A stretch of 14,166 bases of DNA. Origin: Prevotellaceae bacterium. GTDB taxonomy: Bacteria; Bacteroidota; Bacteroidia; Bacteroidales; Bacteroidaceae. Made by a program: the position numbers and the translations under genes. Location of the stretch: positions 1-14,166 of the forward strand of contig CAJPLH010000030.1 in NCBI GenBank assembly GCA_905371275.1. Direction: 5' to 3'. Numbering within the stretch: the stretch's first letter is position 1; every line of letters starts with the position of its first letter. A model generated the notes under the pieces. It was not told the DNA's origin, ran no database searches, and saw only the letters and a list, made by a program, of their open reading frames with translations. Of this stretch, positions 1 to 5,544 are shown one piece after another.

Positions 1-3
1 CCA

Positions 4-1041
4 TCAGCTTCTTTGCATAAAAGCAGAGAAAGTTTTCTGTCCTTTGAGGAAGAAACCAACAATCAAGCTCCGATTAACGCGCTCGGGAATAGGATTGAGC
101 ACCATTCGAGAGAGATTTTCTTGTCGATCTTTCACAAAATCGGACTGCCATTGGTGGAAATCGCGACGCGCTTTGCGCACGGCTTTGGCATTCGCCCAAT
201 CGCCTTTCACGAGAAACTGCACAAAAGCCACAAAATCCAGAAAACGACGCACACGCATCACGTGCTTCAACTCCGCATCTGGCAGATTTTTGAAAAGCAT
301 CGTGAGATTGTTGCGAAAGTTGAGATAAGTTTTGCGCGGATGTTCCTGCGGCAGTGTGCCACCGCCCACGTGATAAACCACACTCTGGGACACACACACA
401 ATGCCACGACCACGAGCGCGCAGACGCCAACAGAGGTCAATCTCCTCATTGTGTGCAAAGAAGCGACCATCTAAGCCGCCCACATTCCACCAGTCAGACT
501 GACGAATGAGCAGTGCCGCACCCGTAGCCCAAAAGATAGGAGCAATGTCGTCATATTGCCCACTGTCTTTTTCCACCACAGAGAGCAGACGACCACGGCA
601 GAAAGGATAACCATAGCGGTCAATATATCCACCGGCAGCTCCGGCATATTCTAAAGTGTCGTGCGCCCATTCGGCACGCACCTTCGGTTGCGCAGCCGCC
701 ACTTCGGGATGTTGCTCCATATATGTATGCAGCGGACGAAGCCAATCGGCAGTGACGCGCACATCGCTATTGAGCAACAAATAATACTCATAGCGTTGAG
801 GAGCAATGATATCCAACTGTCGGAAAGCCTCGTTGTAGCCTTCGGCAAAACCATAGTTGCGGTCTAATACGAGGGTGCGCACTTCGGGAAACTCTTGTTG
901 CAGAATTTCCAAAGACTCATCGGTCGAACCATTGTCCGCCACGATGACTTCGCCCAAGGGGTGAGAATGCTCCACCACCGAAGGAAGAAATCGGCGCAAC
1001 ATCTCGGCACCGTTCCAGTTGAGAATGACGACAGCTATCAT
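4..1041 (-). CDS. Family 2 glycosyltransferase, rhamnosyltransferase-like
   Basis: Complete 345-residue protein, ATG at 1041 and TGA at 4-6. It resembles GT2 enzymes (GT-A fold) that move a sugar from a nucleotide donor to a growing surface polysaccharide or lipid-linked acceptor on the cytoplasmic side. Visible motifs: start VVILNWNG, then ADNGSTD (D36, nucleotide binding), NYGFAEGYN, NSDV with D93 as the metal-binding Asp, the ATGAALLIR segment, and HNEEIDLCWRLRARG with E199, E200 and D202 near the expected catalytic base, followed by YHVGGGT. This order is typical of WbbL/RfbF-like rhamnosyltransferases, but donor and acceptor cannot be read from sequence. The C-terminal ~100 residues are basic and amphipathic without a clear membrane helix. 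It lies 117 bp after mtaB on the same strand, with its own possible -7 box, so it may be read from mtaB as well as alone. Family call is firm; substrate is unknown. Confidence 0.9.
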   Translation of the reverse strand: MIAVVILNWNGAEMLRRFLPSVVEHSHPLGEVIVADNGSTDESLEILQQEFPEVRTLVLDRNYGFAEGYNEAFRQLDIIAPQRYEYYLLLNSDVRVTADWLRPLHTYMEQHPEVAAAQPKVRAEWAHDTLEYAGAAGGYIDRYGYPFCRGRLLSVVEKDSGQYDDIAPIFWATGAALLIRQSDWWNVGGLDGRFFAHNEEIDLCWRLRARGRGIVCVSQSVVYHVGGGTLPQEHPRKTYLNFRNNLTMLFKNLPDAELKHVMRVRRFLDFVAFVQFLVKGDWANAKAVRKARRDFHQWQSDFVKDRQENLSRMVLNPIPERVNRSLIVGFFLKGQKTFSAFMQRS

Positions 1042-1064
1042 TGTTGTGATGTTTGATGATGAAA

Positions 1065-1072
1065 CAAATCTA
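1065..1072 (-). promoter_or_regulatory. Candidate -7 box for the glycosyltransferase
   Basis: On the minus strand this reads TAGATTTG, an exact match to the Bacteroidota -7 pattern TAnnTTTG, ending 23 bp before the ATG. No TTTG sits at the usual 19-21 bp upstream; the nearest is 29 bp away, inside the repeat element. A 6-bp stem CTCTCC/GGAGAG (1075-1091) lies just upstream of the box. With only half of the promoter matching, this is a possible secondary promoter. Confidence 0.4.
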
Positions 1073-1100
1073 CGCTCTCCGCTGTGGAGAGAGGTTTAAC

Positions 1101-1140
1101 CCAAATCGCGATCGTTAGACCGTAAAAGTGCTACTGGTGA
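1101..1140 (-). repeat. Dispersed hairpin element, copy A
   Basis: One of four copies of a short intergenic motif. On the plus strand it reads as an AATC-like lead, a 14-bp imperfect palindrome CGATCGTTAGACCG (1109-1122) and a tail TAAAAGTGCTACTGGTG. It ends about 60 bp before the glycosyltransferase start. The tail is almost identical to that of copy C at 9045. A weaker partial copy with the shared CAGTCATT follows at 1141-1165 and overlaps the mtaB stop codon. Strand is given relative to the surrounding transcripts. Confidence 0.65.
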
Positions 1141-1158
1141 TTAACTCCTATCAGTCAT

Positions 1159-2601
1159 TTAGTCCACAGGGGTAGCAATCAAGGCATCTTCATTTTCGGT
1201 GAAATCACCCAATCGCACGCGGCCGAGTTCATCGGGATTAGGGATTGCCCCCTCAACCAATTGCACGCGGATGTAATTATCCGTCCAACCCATCAGCGGT
1301 TTTCCCTCACGCAGATGCTCCCATAACACAGTGCGCTCTGCCCCAATAAATTGGCGATAGTGCGCCTTACGTTTCTCTTCAGAGAGCGCAAGCAAACGTT
1401 TGCTTCGTTCGCGCTTAGCTTGCGCGTCTACCACGTGGGGAATGCGCAAAGCCGCCGTACCTGGACGTTCGGAATAACTGAACACGTGGAGTTGCGAAAT
1501 GGGAAGCGAAGCAATGAATTCGTAGGCTTCTTCGAAAAATTCGTCCGTTTCACCACGCGTACCCACAATCACATCGACCCCAATAAAGGCATCGGGCATA
1601 ATGCGACGAATGAGTTCCACCTTCGAGCGGAAAAGCGCGGTGTCGTAGTGACGTTGCATCAATTTCAACACCCCATCGCTACCGCTTTGCAGCGGAATGT
1701 GGAAGTGAGGCATAAAAGCGCGACTCTTGCTACAATAGTCCACAATCTCATCCGTGAGCAAGTTGGGTTCGATGCTCGAAATGCGATAGCGTGCAATGCC
1801 CTCCACTTGGTCAAGTGCCTGCACGAGTTGGAAGAAATTCTCCCCGGTAGAGCGTCCGAAGTCACCAATATTCACACCAGTGAGCACAATTTCGCGTCCG
1901 CCTGCTGCCGCTGCATCTTCAGCTTGCGCCACCACGTCGGCAATAGTGGCATTGCGCGACAAACCGCGTGCGGCGGGAATGGTGCAATAGGTGCAGAAAT
2001 AATTACAGCCATCTTGCACTTTGAGAAAATAGCGTGTGCGCTCACCTCTGGAACAAGAAGGCACGAAAGTCTTGATATCTTTGAGCGGAGTGGTATAGAA
2101 GATGCCACCGTGCGATTCCGTTTCAGCTTTCACACCCATAGAGTGCGCTTCGTAGTGCTCCTCAATGAGTTCTATGATGCGTCCCTTTTGTTCCTGTCCC
2201 ACCACGAGGTCCACCCCTTCGATTTTGGCAATGTCTTCCCCCGAAAGTTGAGCGTAACAGCCCATCACGGCAATGAAAGCATTGGGATGTTCACGATGAA
2301 GACTGCGGATGGCGTGTCGGCACTTGGCATCGGCTTCGCCCGTGACACTGCACGTATTGACGATGCAAATATCAGCCGTTTCTTTTTCTTCGGCAGGCAA
2401 ACAACCGCGTGCGGTGAGTCGGTCGCGTAGTGTGGACGTTTCGGCGTAGTTGAGTTTGCAACCCAACGTCACGAAAGTCGCCTTTTTGTTGGAGATGATA
2501 GAAGAAGATGGCTCAGCGACAGCGGCTTCCACCTGCTTTTGTGGCGCCTCATTCACTGTTGTATCTTTCTTATTATGAGTAGTCAAGTCGTTTGTATTCA
2601 T
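1159..2601 (-). CDS. mtaB: MtaB, tRNA t6A37 C2-methylthiotransferase
   Basis: A 480-residue radical-SAM enzyme that adds a methylthio group to t6A37, giving ms2t6A in ANN-decoding tRNAs such as tRNA-Lys. Numbered from the ATG at 2601: an N-terminal MTTase domain with the three ligands of the auxiliary 4Fe-4S cluster in TLGCKLNYAET (C48), IVNTCSVT (C84) and AVMGCYAQ (C115); then the radical-SAM CxxxCxxC in GCNYFCTYC (C199, C203, C206); then the core motifs GVNIGDFG, HFHIPLQSGSD and DVIVGTRGETDE; then a C-terminal TRAM-like RNA-binding region. TLGCKLN favours MtaB over MiaB and RimO. An ATG 108 bp upstream (2709) is in frame but lies inside the loop of the tRNA terminator and upstream of the promoter, so 2601 is the better start. 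This leaves about 38 low-complexity N-terminal residues not usual in the family. The glycosyltransferase follows. Confidence 0.95.
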   Translation of the reverse strand: MNTNDLTTHNKKDTTVNEAPQKQVEAAVAEPSSSIISNKKATFVTLGCKLNYAETSTLRDRLTARGCLPAEEKETADICIVNTCSVTGEADAKCRHAIRSLHREHPNAFIAVMGCYAQLSGEDIAKIEGVDLVVGQEQKGRIIELIEEHYEAHSMGVKAETESHGGIFYTTPLKDIKTFVPSCSRGERTRYFLKVQDGCNYFCTYCTIPAARGLSRNATIADVVAQAEDAAAAGGREIVLTGVNIGDFGRSTGENFFQLVQALDQVEGIARYRISSIEPNLLTDEIVDYCSKSRAFMPHFHIPLQSGSDGVLKLMQRHYDTALFRSKVELIRRIMPDAFIGVDVIVGTRGETDEFFEEAYEFIASLPISQLHVFSYSERPGTAALRIPHVVDAQAKRERSKRLLALSEEKRKAHYRQFIGAERTVLWEHLREGKPLMGWTDNYIRVQLVEGAIPNPDELGRVRLGDFTENEDALIATPVD

Positions 2602-2610
2602 ATTCAAGTG

Positions 2611-2642
2611 CAAAATTACGGCTATCTCGTGGGAATGCCAAA
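2611..2642 (-). promoter_or_regulatory. mtaB promoter, Bacteroidota type
   Basis: On the minus strand TTTG (2639-2642), a 20-bp spacer, then TAATTTTG (2611-2618): a full match to TTTG-N19-21-TAnnTTTG. The -7 box ends only 9 bp before the ATG at 2601, so the transcript would have almost no leader. Confidence 0.8.
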
Positions 2643-2690
2643 TTTTGAGCGTGTTTCGTGTGAAATCTTCAGAGTTCTGAGGAGAAAAAC

Positions 2691-2725
2691 AAAAAATCCC
2701 TCGCAACATTAAAGTTGCAAGGGAT
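2691..2725 (-). terminator. Intrinsic terminator of tRNA-His
   Basis: On the minus strand a 12-bp stem with one mismatch, ATCCCTTGCAAC (2714-2725) against GTTGCGAGGGAT (2696-2707), with a 6-nt loop, runs into a T tract that continues as TTTTTTGTTTTT. It begins 9 bp after the tRNA 3' end and 49 bp before the mtaB promoter, so it separates the two transcription units. Confidence 0.85.
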
Positions 2726-2734
2726 ATTTTCTAG

Positions 2735-2809
2735 GGTGACCGATGGGATTCGAACCCACGACATTCAGAACCACAATCTGACGCTCTAACCAACTGAACT
2801 ACGGTCACC
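2735..2809 (-). tRNA. tRNA-His, anticodon GTG
   Basis: The minus strand folds as a complete cloverleaf: acceptor stem GTGACCG/CGGTCAC, T8-A9, D arm with AGTTGGTTAGA, anticodon stem TCAGA/TCTGA around TTGTGGT (anticodon GTG from plus-strand CAC at 2772-2774), and T loop TTCGAATCC. The histidine-specific extra base G-1 (2809) opposite C73 (2735) is present, which supports the identity independently of the anticodon. The 3' CCA is not encoded. It has its own promoter and terminator and looks monocistronic. Confidence 0.97.
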
Positions 2810-2837
2810 AGGTTGCCCTTTCATCTGAAAGGCGATG

Positions 2838-2869
2838 CAAAAGTACGCACTTTCCGTGATACTACCAAA
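2838..2869 (-). promoter_or_regulatory. tRNA-His promoter, Bacteroidota type
   Basis: On the minus strand TTTG (2866-2869), a 20-bp spacer, then TACTTTTG (2838-2845). Spacing is the same as in the mtaB promoter. The -7 box ends 28 bp before the mature tRNA 5' end, leaving a short leader for RNase P to remove. Confidence 0.85.
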
Positions 2870-3026
2870 TATTTTCGGCTTTTTTTATCTCTAATGGTCG
2901 ATTTTTCTTCGTTTTGGGGTTTTTCTCTCCCAAATGGCCTAGGAATTTTGCAGGAACAATGTCGCATAACTCCAATCTACCAACTCTACCACCCTACTCT
3001 CGCCTTTCCAAGCACATATTACATCT

Positions 3027-3155
3027 AAAACAACGGCTTGTTTTTCATAAAACGACGTGTCACTTTTTGAAAACGACGGCTTATTTTACACAAAACGACG
3101 TGTCACTTTTTGAAAACGACGGCTTGTTTTATACAAAACAACGTGTCGTTTTCTA
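3027..3155. repeat. Tandem repeat, 3 x 43 bp
   Basis: Three head-to-tail units at 3027-3069, 3070-3112 and 3113-3155. Each has two related halves of about 21-22 bp that both start with AAAACRACG: one continues GGCTTRTTTT, the other TGTCACTTTTTG. Units 1 and 2 share the second half exactly; unit 3 diverges near its end (TGTCGTTTTCTATG). The half-units can form small hairpins, for example AAAACAA-CGGC-TTGTTTT (3027-3044) and AAAACAAC/GTCGTTTT (3135-3152, one wobble). 43 is not a multiple of three, so the array does not encode a repeated peptide. Function unknown. Confidence 0.85.
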
Positions 3156-3260
3156 TGAACGCTCCGAAACTGCAAAAGTTCTGCCTGTTATCGAAAATTC
3201 GTTCGACTCACTCATCGGAGATAACAAAATTCAAATTGTAAAAAAGTCTATATTCAACCT

Positions 3261-3566
3261 CTTCGCGCGCACGCGTACACGCACAGTACAGGAGTTTTTG
3301 CATTTTTGCTGTCACAAGTGTCACACCATTACGTATAACACCTTAATGGACAGTTAATTACGGATATTTTTAAGATATATTTCAACAATAAAGCTATTTC
3401 CCCCTCAAATTTTCGACGATAAAACGGAGAAAAACACCCTTTTTGCTCCTTCTTTTATGCGAAATACTCTCCTTTCTTCTCTCATTTTTCACCTCGAGTG
3501 TGACACTTGTGACAGCAAAAAAACAACATCGCTGTTGGAAGGCGCGCGCTACGCGTACGCGCGAGA
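3261..3566. repeat. Long-range inverted repeat, possible MITE-like element
   Basis: A perfect 24-bp inverted pair, 3303-3326 and 3498-3521 (core CTGTCACAAGTGTCACAC and its complement), encloses a 171-bp AT-rich spacer. Outside it a second, imperfect GC-rich pair occurs: 3261-3277 with TTCGCGCGCACGCG and 3550-3566 with CGCGTACGCGCGAGA. The two nested pairs in the same order on both sides argue for one unit of roughly 300 bp. No transposase or credible reading frame lies inside and I could not define a target-site duplication. It could be a MITE-like remnant, an untranslated structured RNA, or a decayed insertion. Confidence 0.6.
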
Positions 3567-3804
3567 GCCTTCTGCCATCTCTTTCATCTCGATTTCAACT
3601 TCTCTTAGGCGACCGAACGACTTACCACCTAATTTGCCAAGTAGTAATAGCAAAACACAGACTATTCGAAGGAAATTTGTCACTTTTCTGCGATTTTTTC
3701 CCTCTTTGGGGCAATATCTCCCCATATACTTATAGGGGCGCACCAATGATATGTGCGTCACGCTTCATTTCTACTTTCACGGCGAAAGCCAACCCAACAT
3801 ATAA

Positions 3805-3840
3805 TCCCCAATCGGTCATTAGATCGTTATAGTGCTGTTC
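3805..3840 (-). repeat. Dispersed hairpin element, copy B
   Basis: Plus strand TCCCCAATCGGTCATTAG followed by ATCGTTATAGTGCTGTTC. The palindrome CGGTCATTAGATCG spans 3813-3826. Unlike the other three copies, no recognised gene starts just after it on the minus strand. It lies between the efflux operon terminator and the repeat-rich gap. The tail matches copy D (TTATAGTGCTG) better than copies A and C. Confidence 0.7.
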
Positions 3841-3934
3841 GTTATAGAAAAGATAACAGCATTGCGGCATTCAGTTTGCCTGATGCACGAACACCACCAG
3901 CAGTCATTGCAAAGGTTTCAACCCAGAAATCCCC

Positions 3935-3978
3935 AAAAAAGGGACTGCGGCAAAAAGATTCTCTTTTGACACAGTCCC
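3935..3978 (-). terminator. Intrinsic terminator of the RND efflux operon
   Basis: On the minus strand the arm GGGACTGTG (3970-3978) pairs with CGCAGTCCC (3941-3949, one G-T wobble), the inner segment adds a few A-T pairs (CAAAA/TTTTG), and six T residues follow (3935-3940). It begins 62 bp after the stop codon of the outer-membrane factor gene, the last of the operon. Confidence 0.8.
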
Positions 3979-4040
3979 CGTGTGATGCAGGACAAGAAGT
4001 TAGCAGAAAGACTAACGAATTAAACCCTAGAAGAAGTGGC

Positions 4041-5444
4041 TTACATTCTTCCTCCACCGAGAGCTTGATAGAGTTTTATCGCCGCTTGCACCTTTTCAAA
4101 ACGATTGTTGATGAGCGACAGACGACCATTGAGCAGATTCATCTGCGCAGTCAGCGTTTCGAGATAAGTCGTGGTGTTGCCGTTGCGAAACAAAAACTCG
4201 GTGTCATCATTGGCTTTTTGCAATTCCTTGAGACGCTCTTGCGCAATGGCCGTTGTGGTGGACGCAGTGTGATACTTGCTCAAGGCGTTGCTCACCTCTT
4301 GACCAGCTGTAAGCAATGTTTTCTCAAAATCTATTTGTGCAGCTTCCTGTTGAAGTTTAGCCACCTCCAGACCACCTTTGAGTTTGCCTTGTGCAAAGAG
4401 AGGTTGAGTGAGCGAAGCCACTCCCGATGCAATGAATTTACCGGGATTCACCACCATTCCTCCGAGAGCATTAGTGAAACTACCTTGCGCAGAAATTGTA
4501 ATTTGCGGATAGAAAGCACCACGTGCCGCCTGGATGCCATAGAAGGCATTCGCGAGTTTGGCTTCGGCAATCGCCACATCCGGACGACTACTCAAAAGTG
4601 AGAGGGGAAGTCCGGCAGAAAAAGATGTGGGGAAGTTTTCTGCAGAGAAGGTTCCGCGCTCAATGCCGTGAGGTGCTTCGTGAAGCAACAAACACAGCGC
4701 ATTTTCAGCTTGGCTAATGTTGTCGGTGAGTGTGGGCACAGTGGCTTCGATTTGCAACACTTGTGCCTTAGTACTGGCAATGGCAGAAGAGTTGGTGTAA
4801 CCAGCTTCTTTCATCGCAGTCATCGCTTCGATGTTTTTGTGCCAAAGTTTCAACGTGGCTTGCGTCGTGGCGAGTTGCTCATCCAGCATTTGCAGACTGT
4901 AATAGAGATTAGCCACGGCAGCGACGATGCTCGTTTGCACGGCTTGCTTGGCGGCTTTGGCTTGCAGCACCGAGAGTTCACCTTGTTTCTTGGCATTATA
5001 GAGTTTGCCAAAAGCATCGATTTGCCACGAAGCCTGAAGGGGAAAAGCATAACTCTCGTTGGTGGTCATTCCCTCCACAAAGACTTTTGACACCGTGGCG
5101 GATGGAGAGAGCGCAATTTGTGGGAGGTAAGCCAGACGATTGAGTCGCAACCCCACTTCCGCTTGTTGGATGGTGAGTTGAGCTTTGCGGAGGTCAGCAT
5201 TACGCTCTAAGGCGGTGGAAATGAGTTGTTGCAAATGGGCATCGTTGAAGACTTCGCGCCAGGGCAAATTACCAAACGAAGTGGTGTCTGTCGTGGTGGA
5301 CGCGCTATCTTGCTGTGGGGTGCTGCGATAAAGATGCTCCACGAATGAAGCGGTGTGAGCAGTGTTGCGCTCATAGGTGCCAAACAGAGAGTGACAACTC
5401 GTGAGGAGCGTAGCAGCTGCTGCAATATATAAGAATGATTTCAT
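4041..5444 (-). CDS. TolC/NodT-type outer-membrane efflux lipoprotein
   Basis: 467 residues, ATG at 5444, TAA at 4041-4043. Outer-membrane channel of a tripartite RND system: trimers form a barrel in the outer membrane and a long periplasmic tunnel receiving substrate from the pump. The N terminus MKSFLYIAAAATLLTSC is a lipoprotein signal with the acylated Cys at position 17, as in the NodT/OprM branch. The rest shows the two OEP (PF02321-type) repeats of long Ala/Gln/Leu-rich helices: about residues 60-250 (DAHLQQLISTALERNADLRKAQ...) and 280-460 (SRPDVAIAEAKLANAFYGIQAARGAFYP...). The family signature LSLLSSRPDVAIAEAKL is present. Length is normal for the family. It is the last gene after the adaptor and pump, separated from the pump by 100 bp with a stable hairpin. 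Transported compounds cannot be read from sequence. Confidence 0.93.
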   Translation of the reverse strand: MKSFLYIAAAATLLTSCHSLFGTYERNTAHTASFVEHLYRSTPQQDSASTTTDTTSFGNLPWREVFNDAHLQQLISTALERNADLRKAQLTIQQAEVGLRLNRLAYLPQIALSPSATVSKVFVEGMTTNESYAFPLQASWQIDAFGKLYNAKKQGELSVLQAKAAKQAVQTSIVAAVANLYYSLQMLDEQLATTQATLKLWHKNIEAMTAMKEAGYTNSSAIASTKAQVLQIEATVPTLTDNISQAENALCLLLHEAPHGIERGTFSAENFPTSFSAGLPLSLLSSRPDVAIAEAKLANAFYGIQAARGAFYPQITISAQGSFTNALGGMVVNPGKFIASGVASLTQPLFAQGKLKGGLEVAKLQQEAAQIDFEKTLLTAGQEVSNALSKYHTASTTTAIAQERLKELQKANDDTEFLFRNGNTTTYLETLTAQMNLLNGRLSLINNRFEKVQAAIKLYQALGGGRM

Positions 5445-5505
5445 AGAAAATTATCGTGATGAATCGTGCATATTGTGAGATTTTCATCTCATTGAAATCT
5501 TCAAA

Positions 5506-5537
5506 GGGGGAAAAGTGGCGGTTGCACACCTTCCCCC
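5506..5537 (-). other. Hairpin between pump and outer-membrane factor genes
   Basis: GGGGGAA (5506-5512) pairs perfectly with TTCCCCC (5531-5537), with an inner GTG/CAC pair and a short loop. It lies wholly in the 100-bp gap. Only three T residues follow on the minus strand, so it is a poor terminator; it may be an RNA processing or stability element inside the operon mRNA. Confidence 0.5.
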
Positions 5538-5544
5538 AGAGAGA

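Larger units (their letters stand above)
2870..3934. other. Gene-free gap with clustered repeats
   Basis: I find no credible gene in this 1.07-kb stretch. It is AT-rich with frequent homopolymers, has open frames on both strands that read as low-complexity or basic peptides, and shows no family motif. It holds three separate structures described in their own entries: a 43-bp tandem repeat, a long-range inverted repeat with GC-rich outer arms, and one copy of the dispersed hairpin element. The rest (2870-3026, 3156-3260, 3567-3804, 3841-3934) shows nothing I can name. Confidence 0.6.

Noticed and set aside
1075..1091. Terminator between mtaB and the glycosyltransferase
   Set aside because: The 6-bp CTCTCC/GGAGAG hairpin has no T tract on the minus strand.
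1351..2430. Long plus-strand open frame (359 codons) opposite mtaB
   Set aside because: It is fully antisense to a clearly conserved enzyme, has no recognisable motif and no promoter match; it follows from the codon use of mtaB.
2602..2709. Upstream in-frame ATG extending MtaB by 36 residues
   Set aside because: The ATG lies in the loop of the tRNA-His terminator and upstream of the consensus mtaB promoter; the extra residues have no family similarity.
3027..3155. CRISPR array
   Set aside because: The 43-bp units are contiguous, both halves repeat with variation, there are no unique spacers, and no cas gene is present.
2914..3357. Plus-strand open frame of 147 codons across the tandem repeat
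   Set aside because: The 43-bp unit shifts frame each time, the peptide has low complexity, and the frame also runs through an arm of the inverted repeat. No promoter match.
3549..3761. Minus-strand open frame of 70 codons starting 50 bp after dispersed element copy B
   Set aside because: Attractive because the other copies precede genes, but the start is GTG, the peptide is basic and low complexity, and it passes through the GC-rich repeat arm. An overlapping ATG frame ends after 12 codons.
3443..3832. Plus-strand open frame of 129 codons
   Set aside because: It runs across one inverted-repeat arm and the dispersed element and resembles no protein; repeat DNA read by chance.
3753..4601. 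Plus-strand open frame of 282 codons
   Set aside because: Mostly antisense to the outer-membrane efflux gene and spans its terminator; no motif.
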